64,000 nt of DNA, taken from assembly GCA_944474755.1 (NCBI GenBank), contig OX104119.1:42309927-42373926 (forward strand), given 5' to 3'. Below, piece after piece: positions 34,501-49,500 of the stretch. Origin of the DNA: Limnoperna fortunei. Its lineage: Eukaryota; Mollusca; Bivalvia; Mytilida; Modiolidae. Below the pieces are notes generated by a model. It was given only the letters and a program-made list of their open reading frames with translations, was not told where the DNA came from and did no database searches. Each line of letters opens with the position of its first letter. Position 1 is the first letter of the stretch. The translations under genes were made by a program, and so were the position numbers.

Positions 34501-37500
34501 TTATCATTTTAGTTAGATTTACATATGTTTTTATTTCAATAGATTTCTTGCTTCTAAAGTTACCAAAATCAATATCAGGTGTTCTTATTTTTTCGGAGTT
34601 CCTCTGATGCTACAATGAAAAATGTAGACTTTTTAAAAACCAATTGAAAATTTAAGTGCTTTTCTTTCAGGATGTGAAAGAAGCGAAAATCTTCACTGTT
34701 GAAAGATATGGTAAGCTGAACGCGTGAACTATTAATTTCAGACACAACAGAGGGCTCACTGGCTGAATAGATAAGGTTGTTAGTCGTCTAATATAGATCA
34801 CGTGCCTGTAGACACTGAGGTTGCGGGTTCGAAACTCACTACGGGCAGTGTGTGCTCGACTCCATTTTTAAGGATTGCCAGTTTTCCTAGAAAGGTATTG
34901 GATTACTCAGGTATTCCGACTTCTTCTCCAATAAAATTTGGACGCCACGACAGAGCTAAAAAATTGTGTGCTCTGTAAATTTATACAGGTATTGCTTATC
35001 ATTATATATATTTAATTCCTTATATATTCTTATTTACAGTTCTTAAGTACTTTTATTTATTTTATCATTTCTTATTGTATTATAATTATAATTTAATGTT
35101 ATTACCGTCTCCCATGGGGGACGGTATACATAGTCAAATGACGATCAGTCTTCGGAGTAAATGACTCTCTGTTACTTGATTGGGTTGTTTACTAAATCTA
35201 TAAATATTTTTGTCATTTCATTGGTTTACGTCAGGATTGCACTAGTATGTGTACTGAAATTTCGATATATTCTTTGGTTGAATCGGGGTTGTAATCAGTA
35301 TTTTAGTGTAGTAATGTTACGTTCCACATATTGACTTCTATTTCATTCAATGCATTGGTCAGTGAACAATTATAAGGTAAACATTGTACCAAAATCTCCC
35401 TACTTTATAAAGCTGTTTTGGAAAAAAATAATATGTTCTATATCTTTATTTTCGTTAATCAGTATTTTAGTGTAGTAATGTTACGTTCCACAAATTGACT
35501 TCTATTTCATTCAATGCATTGGTCAGTGAAAAATTAAAAGGTAAACATTGTACCAAAATCTCCCTACTTTTTAAAGCTGTTTGGGTTATGAAAAAATTAT
35601 ATGTTCTGTATCTTTATTTTCGTTCTGATATTGATGCAAATTTTTAAACATTTGTTTAGGGAGTCAACTTTTGTTTAATTATTTTTTTTAAAAAGCACGT
35701 GTGAAGTGACGACAGACATTTAAATCTCTCAAGCACCATTGGATAATAGTTTAGCGTAAACAATGTCCTTACAAGGTACATGTACATTGTTTACCTATCC
35801 TACATATAAATTCCAAAAAAACCAGATACTTTAATAAATCCATAAAATTTGTAATGCAGCTAAGAGACGGTTAGCTTTTTAGAAAAGCTAAACTTGTTAT
35901 GATTAGCATTTATTTTTCTCGGACGTTATCTTGTATCTGTGATAGTAATTTGCGCTTTACTCCCTACAATATGTATCTTCCCTTTAATACGGAACGTATA
36001 TACGTATCACAATCTGTGGTTTATCATATCTGTTTCCTCCTGTTTGTACGGTTTGAATAAGATATCATCAATGGTATCTGTTTATTGCTACCGTAAAAAT
36101 CATAATAGGTAGGGATTGGTAAAATGCGAGCACAGCCAATATAGTCCTTTATTATTTATATATAATATACATTTCATAGTTGACGTGTTACTTCCGAACA
36201 CCCTAAACGTGCCTCTAAATTCCAGTGGTCACGTGACGTCATTCTTTGTAATAGTGACGTCACAAGAAATATCGTGATTATCAGTTTTTAAAGATCGTTT
36301 TAGAGATTGCAAAAAAATAGTATGAAATGTCTGTTGTTATTTTTTAAAATAACATTAATTTTTTTATCGTCGTCAACTTTATTTGTAAGTCTTTCTTTAA
36401 AATTCACTTCTTCATTCACTTTGCTGAGACCATACTGGGAGGGTTCCCAGTGCTCGACCCACAGTGCAGCCCAGCGCGTCCCTGGGTGGCGGATAGGGGA
36501 AACCCTCTCGTTTTATTTTTTTTTTGGGGGGGGGGGGGGCGGGTTGTCAGGTCATAATACGGAAAGCCTGACCGCGGACCGTAGTGGGTGCCGTGTTTGG
36601 AGACTGCCACGCTCCTTGCACGATAAAGACCCATTTTGTAGATTTCGAAAAAGAGTAGGCTCATTGTAGCCGCTACAAAAGGCTTTTTCCGTTGATTTAT
36701 TGTTTGTTATCTTGTTCCCGTCCTGAATATAGCTGAAATACTGCTCGCTGGACGTAAAGCAGACATCCAATCAATCAACCAATCAATCATTCACTTTGCT
36801 ACAGTTTTTTGACGATATCAACTTCCGGACGAAAGAAATCAATATCAGCATTAAGCAGATTTTGATCACGTGATTTCATTTTGATCCGTGACACGTAATT
36901 GCCGTAGAGCTCAAGCTCATCGCGGGCAGCTTCGAGCTGTGCTCGCTATTATATATTCTCCGTTCAATATTCTGTCAATGTTTCTACGTTTTTATTTTAT
37001 TAACAATTGATAGAATAAGTTATGTTATTAACATACGCTCATTAATGTGTCTATAGTAATTCCTGTCAATAACAAGAATTGATTTGAGTTCTGGACTAAA
37101 GAACCTTATCATACAGTTTATTCTGAAGATGGCTACAACAGTGGCATCTATAGATGGAGTCTCAAAATGGCAACATTTAAAGAATTTTTCTTGCGGTTGT
37201 CCATTTCAAAACAACTGCCAGCAACGATGGTTGAATTGGTATTTATATATTCATACCCTATATTAACGCTACTTTATCCCAAAAGTTAAACATCATCAAG
37301 GTAAGTTAAAATATGACCTGTTATCTTTAAGAAGCAGACACACTGTTTAGGATTTATACATTTAGTAACATCAATATTACATTGTACAATAATGCAAAGA
37401 AATAAACAGTATGTTTCTTAGTTTCACTGATACAACTGCTGCATAATCAAACTTTTTAACAAAACATTTTTATCCCTGTTTTTAATATTGAATATATATT

Positions 37501-40500
37501 TATCCATTGCTAATTTAATTTCATTAAAAAAAATCCCGAAATGATGTTTGCATACGAAAATGTGCACGTATCAAAAGCTGCAACTCTTCATTTGAGGAAC
37601 TATTGCTGTTATATTATCTTTACATATTATAGTTTTTTCAGATTCAGAAAAGGACATTAAGTGTTTTTCTTTCAAACAATTTCAATCGATGAAACTAACA
37701 TAACAAAATATTTAAATTGTTCTCTTGCAGTTCTTCCAAAATTTGAAGTGAATTTAGATTTACCAGCGTTGCAATTGCTTGCAGATAAATTTTTCCAGGC
37801 TACTGTTACAGCAATGTAAGTTCAAATATATAGATTATTTTTTATGTTTGTAAGGGTTTAAAGCAACTTTCATCATTTTATCCCTACAATTGCGTCCTTT
37901 TTTTATTGTCGGGAAAAGTCGTGATATTTGGTGAAAACGCACGACCTTCGGCAGGAAATCTGCAATCCTTGTCAATGAAGATTGAATTCGAGCACAAGCT
38001 CGAACCCACAACCTCAGTGTTGACTGACCACGTGATCAATAACAGACGAATTACTACCTTAAACACTCTTCTACCGAGACCCCTTATAGTTATATACTAT
38101 TTCCATTAAACATATTTTGATGTAGAGTAAATTTAAATTAATGCAACATATGGAACATTTGTTATTTTGGGTTTTACAAAATAGTGTGAAAAGAACTTTC
38201 GTATAATTGCACTATTCTTTCTAAACTGATAGTTTAGTAGCGGAATATATCTTTTATTAGACAATGTTTAAAGAATTACTAGAATTAAAAGAAGAAATAT
38301 AATTTACATTTTTAATAAGAAAGCCTCAGGATCGTTTTATTTGTGTAAAAAGGTGTGTTGTGAAAAAGAACAATTTTCTTCAAATGGTTATTTTTAGGTG
38401 AGGAAAACATTATTGATGACATTTATTCTTGTTTAAGAAAATATAAGGGATTTTTTTAAAAAATAATCTTATGAAAAGAAATCGATTAAATGACACAACG
38501 AATTCAAAAGAAATGAATATCAATAGTAAACATGTATCTTATTTACAACAACTTCATACCGCAGTTACACATTATTCCATGTATACACAATTTTACACAA
38601 TGACATTTCAAATATATACATCTGTACAAAAGAATGTAAAATTTAATGTGTGAGCTAACGTCATTTCGTTGTGATTCAATAGAACGTCAAAGACTTTGCC
38701 GCGTTGGAGTACAACAGCAAGTCGGCACGGCGAGGAGCACTTTTTGTCATTGATGAAAAACCTGTCTTCGAACATGACATATATGGTCAAATTAACAAGT
38801 CGAACATTTTAAAGATATGATTATGTAACACGAGAGTGAAACAAGGTGCCTCAGTAGAATAAGAATTTGCTGCCAAAATTCATCTTAGCGAAATACGTGA
38901 ATTTTTTTTTTTAAATGAAGAATATCGAATTCATCGAGATATGAGTAGTATTGAAATTCGATTACATTACAGTATTGCAACAAAATGACATTGATTTATC
39001 AATATTATGTACTTCATAATGGATATTCTATTTTTTATTTAACGAGTGTGTGGTAACAAAGTACAAGTATATCTTACAGATCTTTTTTTTAGGTATAGCT
39101 TTGGAAAACCAGTGGAAGGAGACGTAGAAATGACTATAAGCAATCCATCCGTTTTCAATGTAACGATTGCAAAGAAATTAAAGGTAATCAAAACTACAGA
39201 GGGACACAGGAATATAATTATTCGTCCCGCTAATGATTAATCGGTGGTTTTTTGTAACCTTTTTGCATCTAAACGAATCTTACAATCATATAAATCTTAA
39301 TGTTTCTAAATAACAATGAAAACAATAGTCATTCAAAACCAATTCTAGAAACAAATTTGTTAAAACATTGATAACTGTCTTGTGGTTACCATAGCTTGAT
39401 TAATATGCCTAATGCGTCACAAAGGGGCAGATAAGCAAATGTAGTCTTAATTTAGGATCAAATACTGAAAGTGTAGTCATCGTTATTGGAGAGTACTATG
39501 CTCCTTGCTTAAAGAACTTAATAGAAGATAGCTCATACAAGAGTAAACCCAAAAATTGTAACACAAACCTCACTTAAACCCGTTGGTAGGTCCAATTGCA
39601 CAGTAAAGGTAAGCAACTACTAGAATACTTTTCTTTACACAAAAATCTTCTTTGGATTGATTCCGAGATTTGTCTAGCTATCCGTCAGATAACAAACATA
39701 AGAGGTGTGAGTTAAACCACACAAAACTGCAAACTGACTTTTCACTTTGTATTGCAAATAAGACATATCATGTTTAACATAAAGCTTTTGGACAAATATA
39801 GAAAGTCATAAAATTATGTTTCAATAGTTTTATTTGTTTTACGTTTGATAAACGAATTTTCAAATACTTGTTTTATCTAGAATATATGCAGTTATTGCGA
39901 AAAACTCAATTTTATCGATTTTAGATTAAAGGCAAAGCAACAATTAAAGTTTTAATGAGTGAAATTATTCAACCAGAGCAGCCTTACTCGTATATAGATG
40001 TGTTTGCCAAAGTAACCGAGACTGTCACCGGAATACGGGAGAATGTTGCTAGTTCTGTACGCGTATACAAAACACCTGTAAAGCTTACATTCAGCTCAAG
40101 TATGTCTGATTTTTTCAAACCTGGACTAAAGTACAAAATAGTGGTGAGTATTATTTAGAATGCGATACGAAAGATTTTTATTTGTTTTCGAGCATCACTT
40201 TTGTGTTTTTACGAGCATAAATCTAAAATTCTCTATTAATAAACGGACTCTTAAATGTAAAATGGAAGTCTTCATTTCCTTCATTGATTACAACTCGAAG
40301 TGAAAACAATAATAATGATTGTTGATTGCACTATTTACCTGAATAAACATACCTTATAAACTAGATAAATTACTTTCATTAATATTACCAACTATAAAAC
40401 CAATATTTAAATGAATATATAAGAATAAAGAAGGCTCATAGGTTTGTTGACGGTCTAGTTGTAATCAATATAACATAAATTTATTCTTACATTGCACGCT

Positions 40501-43500
40501 ATTTGTGCCGATAATAATGTGTTTACAAAACACAAGTTTTCGAATAAGTCTATGTTTACATTTTTAAGAAGAAAGTAAGATAGTTTAAGCAACCTTTTAA
40601 GATGTTATAGATACTTCTCATGGGTATTTCACTTACACTTCATTTAAACTTTACCAATAATGCAATAACAAATCTGTGATGGAATAATATACCTCCACTT
40701 TAGAATATTATTCAAAATCCCAGTTTGGTAGTTGTTGTTTACTGGGACGACGAAAAATGAATAAATATTTGAGTTAAATTTTCAACGCTTAATGACGAAA
40801 ATGTTATTCTTCCTGATTTTGAACTAAGGACAAACATATAATTACACGACATAGTAATCAGTATTGATGAAAGTTTTGGTATCATACAAACTCCAGAGCC
40901 CAACAAAGCATCGAGGCAGACATAATAAGCAACAAAATGTAAACAAGTGTCTCCTTAAAAAGTAGAAATTCAACTTCAATTGATTTTTAATAAATCTCTG
41001 CATTAATGCAAATACCCATCTAGTTGCAAGATTGCAAATGTTATTGCAATATTCAAAACTGGTGACAGTTCAATTGTCTAATTATAGACCAATATCGCTC
41101 ATTAGCTGCGTCGACAAGGTAATGGTAATTTTTTTTAAATATCTAATCACATACAAAGAAGTAATCTAACACATGTATATCAATACCTGTCTGGCTTTCT
41201 CCCCAATTGTTCCACAGTTCACAAATTGTTACAAACATACAACTCTATTTTAGATTCACTCGAGAAGAAGGAAATGCATTGCTTTGTTTTCTGTAATATT
41301 GGTAACGCTTCCGATAAGGGTTGGAATAAAGGTTTATTACATAAAATGAAATCTATAGAGTAAATGGAAATTTATTAGAATGGTTAAAGTTCCTTTAATA
41401 ATAGGCAGCAGAGAGAAGTAATCAAACAATCCTCATCCGAGCTTTGCAATGTGTATGCTGGTGTTCCACAAGGGTTGGTGCTAGGTCTAGTCGAGATGTT
41501 TCGCAGATTCGGGCTGTTATTGATCACGATTTTATAGGGTTGAACGACTGGTCAAATAAATTGTTAATGTCATTTAATTCAGGAAAAACTAAAATCATGT
41601 TATTTTTAAATTTAATATGCCAGATAAGAGATTTACACCAAATGATATTAATATACCAGTTACGTATATCCATAATCATCAAGGGGTTAAGTTTAGCAGT
41701 AATGCCAATACACACAGCGATAATATTATATGTAGTGTTTCCTAGCATCTCAACGTAGTCAGAAAATTAAAATATAAACTTACTCGATCTAAAAATTTTG
41801 AAAATTATATCTTCATCAGACCACATTTTGAATATGCCTGTGGCGTGTGGGAGAAAAAGAGGTGGGCTACTACAATAAACTTCAACAATTACAGCTTGAG
41901 GCTGCTCGAAGTTTCACAGGCCTACCAATTTTTACCAATGAAATTAATATTTATACTGAAATTGGGTGGGAGTCTTTAGATGAGTGCAGGAACCGCAGGA
42001 AATTACATATGTTCAATAATATACAGAGCATCTCGGCACCAGTTTATTCCAATAACTTAATTCCGCCTACAATACAAAGCACGGCAGTTTATTCCATGCG
42101 TAATGGTAGCAATATTATGACTTCCTTCTGTCGACTGTACCTGCCCGACGAATATTTTCTTCATCAAATATTCGACATTAAAAGCGTTTAGATCTATCTA
42201 TCTGTGATGTTAACTCTATAAATAAGTTTAAATCTGAATTAAAGAACTTGAACCACAAAGAAGAGTTCCAAAGCACTATGAATATGGTCATCGAAAACTT
42301 AATATAGCTCACCCAATTAAGATTTTCAGCATCAATATTTAATTATGACCTATACAGCGTAAATATTATATCTGATCAATCTTGTCGTTACCGTGAAGTT
42401 CAAATCATTACTTCTTCTAATGTTCTTCTTCTGTATGCTGCTCCATCAATATTTGTATAACATACTCTATACTAAAGAAGACTTCATAAGTTTGATTAAC
42501 TTGTGTCTTATCCTGTTTGCATATTGGAGCAAATAAAATATGTTTAAACTAAAAATAGTATTCTCGTTAACAATCGTTTATGATTTAACGTCCAATTAAA
42601 ATTCCAAATATTTAAACACACTCCTCTTATAAAGTAGTCACATTTGCACTACTTTGTCATGTAGAAAAAAACGAATTCCAAGCATGGCAGATATGTTGCA
42701 TATGAAAACTCATGACGTTAAACATATTCAAAAATATTGTGAAACTTGGTAAATTAAGATGAGCGTTCTTTGTGTCATTAATCACGCATGCGTCTTTTTT
42801 TGTCTAGCCATATTTAGAAGTAAGTCAATTTGGGCATGAGAATACAAAATATTAAGGCATGTTATGGTGTTTACCTTGTAAATAAGTTCAGGAAATCGAC
42901 CAAACATTAATCGTTTTAGAAATAAGTTGTTCATAATCATAACTTTTACCGAAAAGGTTACATGCTAAATTCATATCTGCACTGCTTTGTTGTTCAAGGT
43001 AGCCGTGTCATTAGAAATCAATCGAGACATGTATCTAAATGACATTAACATGCATTATTGTCTTGCTATACGAAATAAAACTTTGCATGTCTGATGAACG
43101 TTTTCGAATAAGTATCAGCAATTTTAAGAATAAAAAATCTAGAAAACATATTCATTGATTTGAATACGATATACATTTGATGAACGTTTTTCATATGAAA
43201 TGTTGTTGTGAAACCTTATTGGCAATTCATCTAATATTTAACGTTGTAATAACGTTTGACATTAACAGGCTTGGCCAGTTTTCATCTCCATTTAGTTATG
43301 TTCATAGCGTCCTTTGAGTACGCAAACACATGTTAGATGTGCACCGTTCATTGTCATAATATCCGCCATATTAGACAGATATATTGTTTATATAAAAGCC
43401 CAACATATTTACAATAGATTTTATAGTATATTTTTACTCACTGGGGCCTTTTTAGTGGTTATTGTCTATTCAAGTATTTGTATCAGCGGGTAGAACATAA

Positions 43501-46500
43501 ACAAAGATACGTAAGTAAAATAGAAAGGAAACCGCACAACAAGTGCAAGTGAAGGGACGATTACAAATCCGGATTTAGAGAAACTATTTTGTGGTCACCC
43601 ATATAAGTTATGAGAATTAAACCACAAATTCTGATTGATTTGGTTGGTGAGCCTGCTGTATTCAAGTGCATTGCGGATGAGTGCAATCAATATTTTATTC
43701 AGCAAGTACGTTGAACATTATTTTATTTCATGAGTATTACAAAAACATTATGATTTTCAAACAAATCAGTTTGATTAAAGTTACCTGCTTCCCAATCATT
43801 ACACTTGGGCAATCATTGAATCATCGGTGTTATTTCGCTTTTAGAAAAGATAATCAGATAAAATGTTTTCATTTTTTAGTTAATAGCCAATCAGCATGAC
43901 GGCAGTTCAATTAAACCTCCGCTAGGATTAGTTAATGTCACCGTGACATCCGATGAATCCATTGAAAAGACTATAGATGATCTACCTGTAGAAAAAATAT
44001 TGCCATTTTATACTTATTGCTTGCTTGGAATGACCCACATAACGAAAACTGTGTGGACAAAATCTGTAGAGATACCAGAATCGGGTATAATTGTACTAGA
44101 AGCCACGTTTCCCCCAAAAGCTCAAAGCGGTCGTATACAGGTAATATACAGTCATGTACATGTTTGACCGGGGTTTTTGGTCGCTTCTGTCGTTCGTAAT
44201 ATCATATCTCAGCTCCACTGTTTAATATGCTACGTACAAAATAATTTCCTCTTCAATTGACGAAACATGAAATTTACAAACATTAATTGGGCGTTTCGTT
44301 TTTGGCAGCAAGACAAGTCCATGTTATTTTGGTATAATGTTAACTGAACAAGACTTCTTCAGCTACTAATATCTTAATACACAAAACTTCATATCTATTT
44401 GGCGCCATATACAAGGATCAGAATCAATTCAATACATTTATAATACAAGATGGGCACAGAAAGATGTATTTCGCTTTACAAATATAAGGAATACAAGTTA
44501 AAGGAAACGAACGCATTTAAATTGGCAGTGTCTGAATAAATTCAGATGACCTGATTAACACACATGACCCGATTATAATTGATAGTTTGGATGTTTTGTT
44601 TGTAGGCAACATATCGCGAAGCAACAGCAACTCATTACGTTGATAGGTTGCAATCACTCAGCAGAAATTACATTCAAGTCTCAGTAATAAATGACACTAA
44701 AGCAAAGGTTTGTATCAAATACATATTATAAAGAAGAATACATACATTACTAATATCACAAGGTAAAACAAAAGATTGTACAGAAGATAAACATTTAATA
44801 AATGGCTGTCACATCTGAATGTCCGTCTCTGCTACAGATGTACAAAAAGATTCGAAAACAACTGATATAATTTTCGTTAAAAAACAGTCGCCCAAACGCC
44901 AGGCATCAAGTTTTCAGTCCAGCAATGACCGCAGGAAAGGTTGAACATGTAACCTCTGTAGATGAGGGTAATAACAAAATACTGAACACCGATGAAACTG
45001 TCAAAAAGACAATCCACAAATCAAAGTCCTAGAAATGGCAAACTCCAGAACCAACAACCAACATAAATCAACTACAGCAATGGTCCTGTCTTGGTACAGG
45101 CACTTCAAAAGAAATGGTGGGTTAAACCAGGTTTTATGGCATGCCAAACCTCCCGCTTCCATTACTTCAAATGTTAGTTGGTTAGTTGATTAAAATAGAT
45201 GGGTATAATATACCACTAGCCATTAATAGGTGTATCAAACAATCACCTTAGGCCTATAATTACATTAAATAGTAGATGAAATACTACCTTAAGCATTCGG
45301 TCTCTGAAGCCACGCTTCTATATTTGAATAATTGTGCAAAACAATACACAGATAGAAGTCCGTTATCTTGTACATATCTTGTCACCCGATAGCAGTACTA
45401 CCAGCTTGGTTAATGAAATCAGTTATAAGATACAGTTTCCGGGAAAAAATTGCGACCGTTTAAAGAATTTTCGTCTCTAGGGTTTGATGTTTGCTGATTT
45501 TGTTGTTATTCACATTCGAGTTATCTTTCTTTGACCACAACATTAGACTTCATAACCTCATTTCACTCGTGGCACCATTGGGCCTTTGTCGTCTGCTTTG
45601 GATTACATTTTCAAATGATAACAAGATGGGCCGATACGCGAACTTAGTGCAAAAAATGAAATAGTAAAACCAATCGACATTACTAGGATTTGCTGGTAAG
45701 CTGAAATCTGTCATCAAAGATTGTGACCAACAATTGTTAGAGCGGGAAACACTTGAAACCGTCCCCGAAACAGCAGACCTGAGGCACTAACTTAGCAAGA
45801 CAAGACAAATATTCGTGTGCTTAAAAACCTTAGGCGAAGTTTAAAAAATACAGAAATATCTAACATTTTGCGTGAGACCAAGACAGAAATCATTCCGAAG
45901 AGAACATTGACGGAAAAAGTTATTTTAAAATAGTTGTTAAAAAATGAGAGAGAGAGAGATCGAAGTCTGTAAATGGACACTGGAGAAACTTAATATTCAG
46001 TGATGAATTTAAAGTAGAAATTGGAATGCACAGGTAAGTGGGAACCTAGTTGAATTCATACACTACCGGACGACGCCTAGGCATCATTCTGTGTGGTTGC
46101 ACAACTTACAATAATGGGAACTCATTTTTCCATATCGAGTCTCCACTTTTACTAAAAAGCTTGTTCCTACTACTCCTTCTTAACTAATAAAAATAGCAAC
46201 ACCAAAACTTCACCAACACGTGTCCTATATCCTTGCGCAACTTTGGAACAGATTGATTGAGGGTATCTGACGACAACTTATAGGATTTATCTCCCTTTAA
46301 TGAAAAGTATTAATATTAAATAACATTCAAACAAATTTCAAGAACCAAAAGAGATAGAGGCTTGGGATCTTTACCATAGACCCTCGTGACCTTTAACTTT
46401 GGAACAGAATGATTGAGGGTATCTGACGACAACTTATAGGATTTATCTCCCTTTAATGAAAAGTATTAAGTATTAATTAACATTCAAACAAATTTCAAGA

Positions 46501-49500
46501 ACCAAAAGAGATAGAGGCTTGGGATCTGACCCTCGTGACCTTTAACCTTGAAAATGGACACAAGGTCAAATGTCAAGGTCACGCTGTGTTCGCTACTACA
46601 AAACCGTACAAGATAGATAAACACTTATTAAGGTGAAAAATGTTCGCCTTATTAAGATGGAACTTTGCCACATTTGAAGCGTAGTAATATGACTTGATTT
46701 TATAGGAGTTATCTCCCATTAAGACACTTGATTAGTGGTTTTTAACACATGACGTATTAATTATTGATTGTAGAGGCTCGGTGTCTTAACCATAGACTCT
46801 CATGACCAAGGTCAAAGGTCAAGATCACGTTCTAGAGGTAGAAATATGTATGATATTGTTAATTCCTTCAAACCATAAGATATAAATAGAAACAAATATC
46901 ACAAAAAATTTTGGCCTTGTAAAGACATTACTTTGTTAAATTTAGACGGAAAGGATTTGACTTAATGTGATACGAGTTATCTCCCATTCAATCAAGTAAT
47001 TATTAGTTTTACATACATATAACTCATTAACTATTGTTAGTAGAGTCATGGGGTCTTCACCAAAGACCTCATGACAGTTGATTTTGAAAATGTGCACAAG
47101 GTCAAGGTCACGCACTAGTTTTTTTACCTTTCCTTTTTTTCATAGATATAAAAATGACGTTTCGTCCTAAATTGTTCTATTAATTATTACGAGTAAATTG
47201 TTTCATCAATATTGTGTAAGCGGTATTTCTCTTAGGATGCAAATCCGGAGCAAATAATGCAGAATAATTAAGAATATTTATCGCAAAGTTATATCTGTCA
47301 ACTTTTAATGTTTTATTATTTTTGAATTCCATCACGATCAAAACACATCTGATCATGTCCTAATTTTTTACCTTTTGTTCATTATTACGATATTAAAATG
47401 TTTAAGATGTTTTACATGTAATTACGATTAACGTTTGACATGTAACAACAAGTTTAATTATTTTGAATGTCATCATTTAACACAAAATATAAATTACTGG
47501 GTTAAGACCCTCAAATGTTCAACAGTAAAGGTGATCTTTAATTAGGTCTTTTTACCTTTCTGCGGAAAGACCTATAGTTATTGTTCTGATTATTAGGTCT
47601 TTCCACCTTTCCGAGTGGAAAGCCTTTCTGTTATTAGTCTGTTTCTTATTATTAAGGCTTTCCTCCTGTTATTCTTCTGTTTCTTATTATTAAAGCTTTC
47701 CACTTTTCGAGTGGAAAGCCTTCTTGTATTTCTCCAGTTTCTTATTAAGGCTTTCCACTTTCCGAGTGGGAAGCCTTTCTGTTATTAATCTGTTTCTTAT
47801 TATTAAGGCTTTCCACTTTCAGAGTGGGAAGCCTTTCTGTTATTAGTCTGTTTCTTATTATTAAGGCTTTCCACTTTCCGAGTGGAAAGCCGTCCTGTTA
47901 TTCGTCTGTTTATTAAGGCTTTCCACTTTCCGAGTGGAAAGCCTTCCTGTAATTCGTCTGGTTATTATTATTATTCCTTTTTTTCCGCCAAGTTTTCTTT
48001 TCCCATTAAAAATTTTGTTTCGCGACATTCGTGAAGATATTTTGTACTATGGATGTAAGAGACATTACGCTTTTGCAGTTAACCCTGGTACACCAAACAC
48101 TTTGTTCTTTACGGAGTTATCTACCCTGGTACAGAAAAGCTTGTGTCTAGATAAACTATGAAACCGTAAAAGATGTCGCAATGAAAGTTGTTCCAAAATG
48201 TTCAGCAAAGGATTGCGACACTTTATGACATATCGCATTGAAGAATTTTTACCTTCTTATAGGAGTTATTTCCCCTTATTTATTGCAAGTACATTTTTTA
48301 CAATAGTAAGTCATCAACCGGAGGTGAAAGAGACTTGGGGTTTTCACTGGTGGTCATCATTGACCTTGACCTGGTAAAAGATCACAAGGTCAAAGGTCAA
48401 GGTCACATTCTCATTTTTGACCTTTTGTTGTGGCCGCATCTCCTCCTTAACCATGATAGACACAAAACTGAAACCTTTACCAAAATGTTGATCTTATAAA
48501 GATCTTGAATGGTCATTTTTTTAAATTGACTTTTTATAAGAGTTATCTCCCCTAGACCAATGACATGTACTGTGAATTACATTATATCACTATATCTCAG
48601 TAACTATAACAGATATATATATGAAACCTTATATCGCTGTTCATCATTGACCTCGACCTTGAAAATGGACTCAAGGTCAAAGGTCAAGGTCACATTCTAA
48701 ATTTTGACATTTTCTTGTCGTCGCTATTCCTTTGAAACGGTTAAAGATAGGCTATAACTTATAACGGCTAAAATGTCGGCCTCATACGCAACTTTTTTCT
48801 ATGGAGGAAAAGGATTTGACTTCATCTTATAGGAGTTATCTCCCATTACAACCGTTGATATTTAGTTTTTCATTGATAACTTATTAACTATTGATAGTAG
48901 AGGCATGGGGTCTTCACCAAAGACCATTATGACCCTTGACCTTGAAAACAGATTCAAGGTCAAATGTCAAGGTCATCTTATAAATTTTGGTATTTATGAT
49001 AAATAGTCATATCTTCATAACTATAAGATATATAGACATAGGATCTTCACTGTTGGTCCTTTTTTGACCCTCAGCAAGGTCAAGGTCACATTGTAAGAAG
49101 TCAAGGTCAAATCCTATTTTTTTGGAAATTCTGCTTTTTGTGTATATAAAATGGTCAATACTTTTTTGTATATATAAAAAAGTGGAAAGCCTCTCATTTG
49201 TTCGGTAGAACAAATGAACTTATATTTAAGGCTTTCCACTTTACAGTGGAAAGACTTATTGTTATTAGTCTGTTTCTTATTAAGGCTTTCCACTTTCCAG
49301 TGGAAAGACTTACTGTTATTAGTCTGTTTCTTATTAAGGCTTTCCACTTCCGAGTGGGAAGCCTTACTGTTATTCTTCTGTTTCTTATTATTATTATTCT
49401 TATTTTTTTCCGCCAACTTTTCTTTTCCCATTATAAATTTTGTTTCGCGACATGTCGAAAAGACCTTTTGTACTATGGGTTTATGAGACATTACGCTTTC

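Noticed and set aside
36307..36669. 120-codon plus-strand frame and antisense frames
   Set aside because: They fall on the SINE family B insertion with its target duplication; coding is not expected.
45640..45980. Retroelement gag- or integrase-like protein remnant
   Set aside because: A short protein-like stretch is seen but it has several stops and no recognisable motif.
47540..47945. Regular palindromic repeats with spacers, CRISPR-like at first sight
   Set aside because: Spacers are near-identical rather than unique, the DNA is animal, and there are no cas genes. It is a hairpin repeat array.
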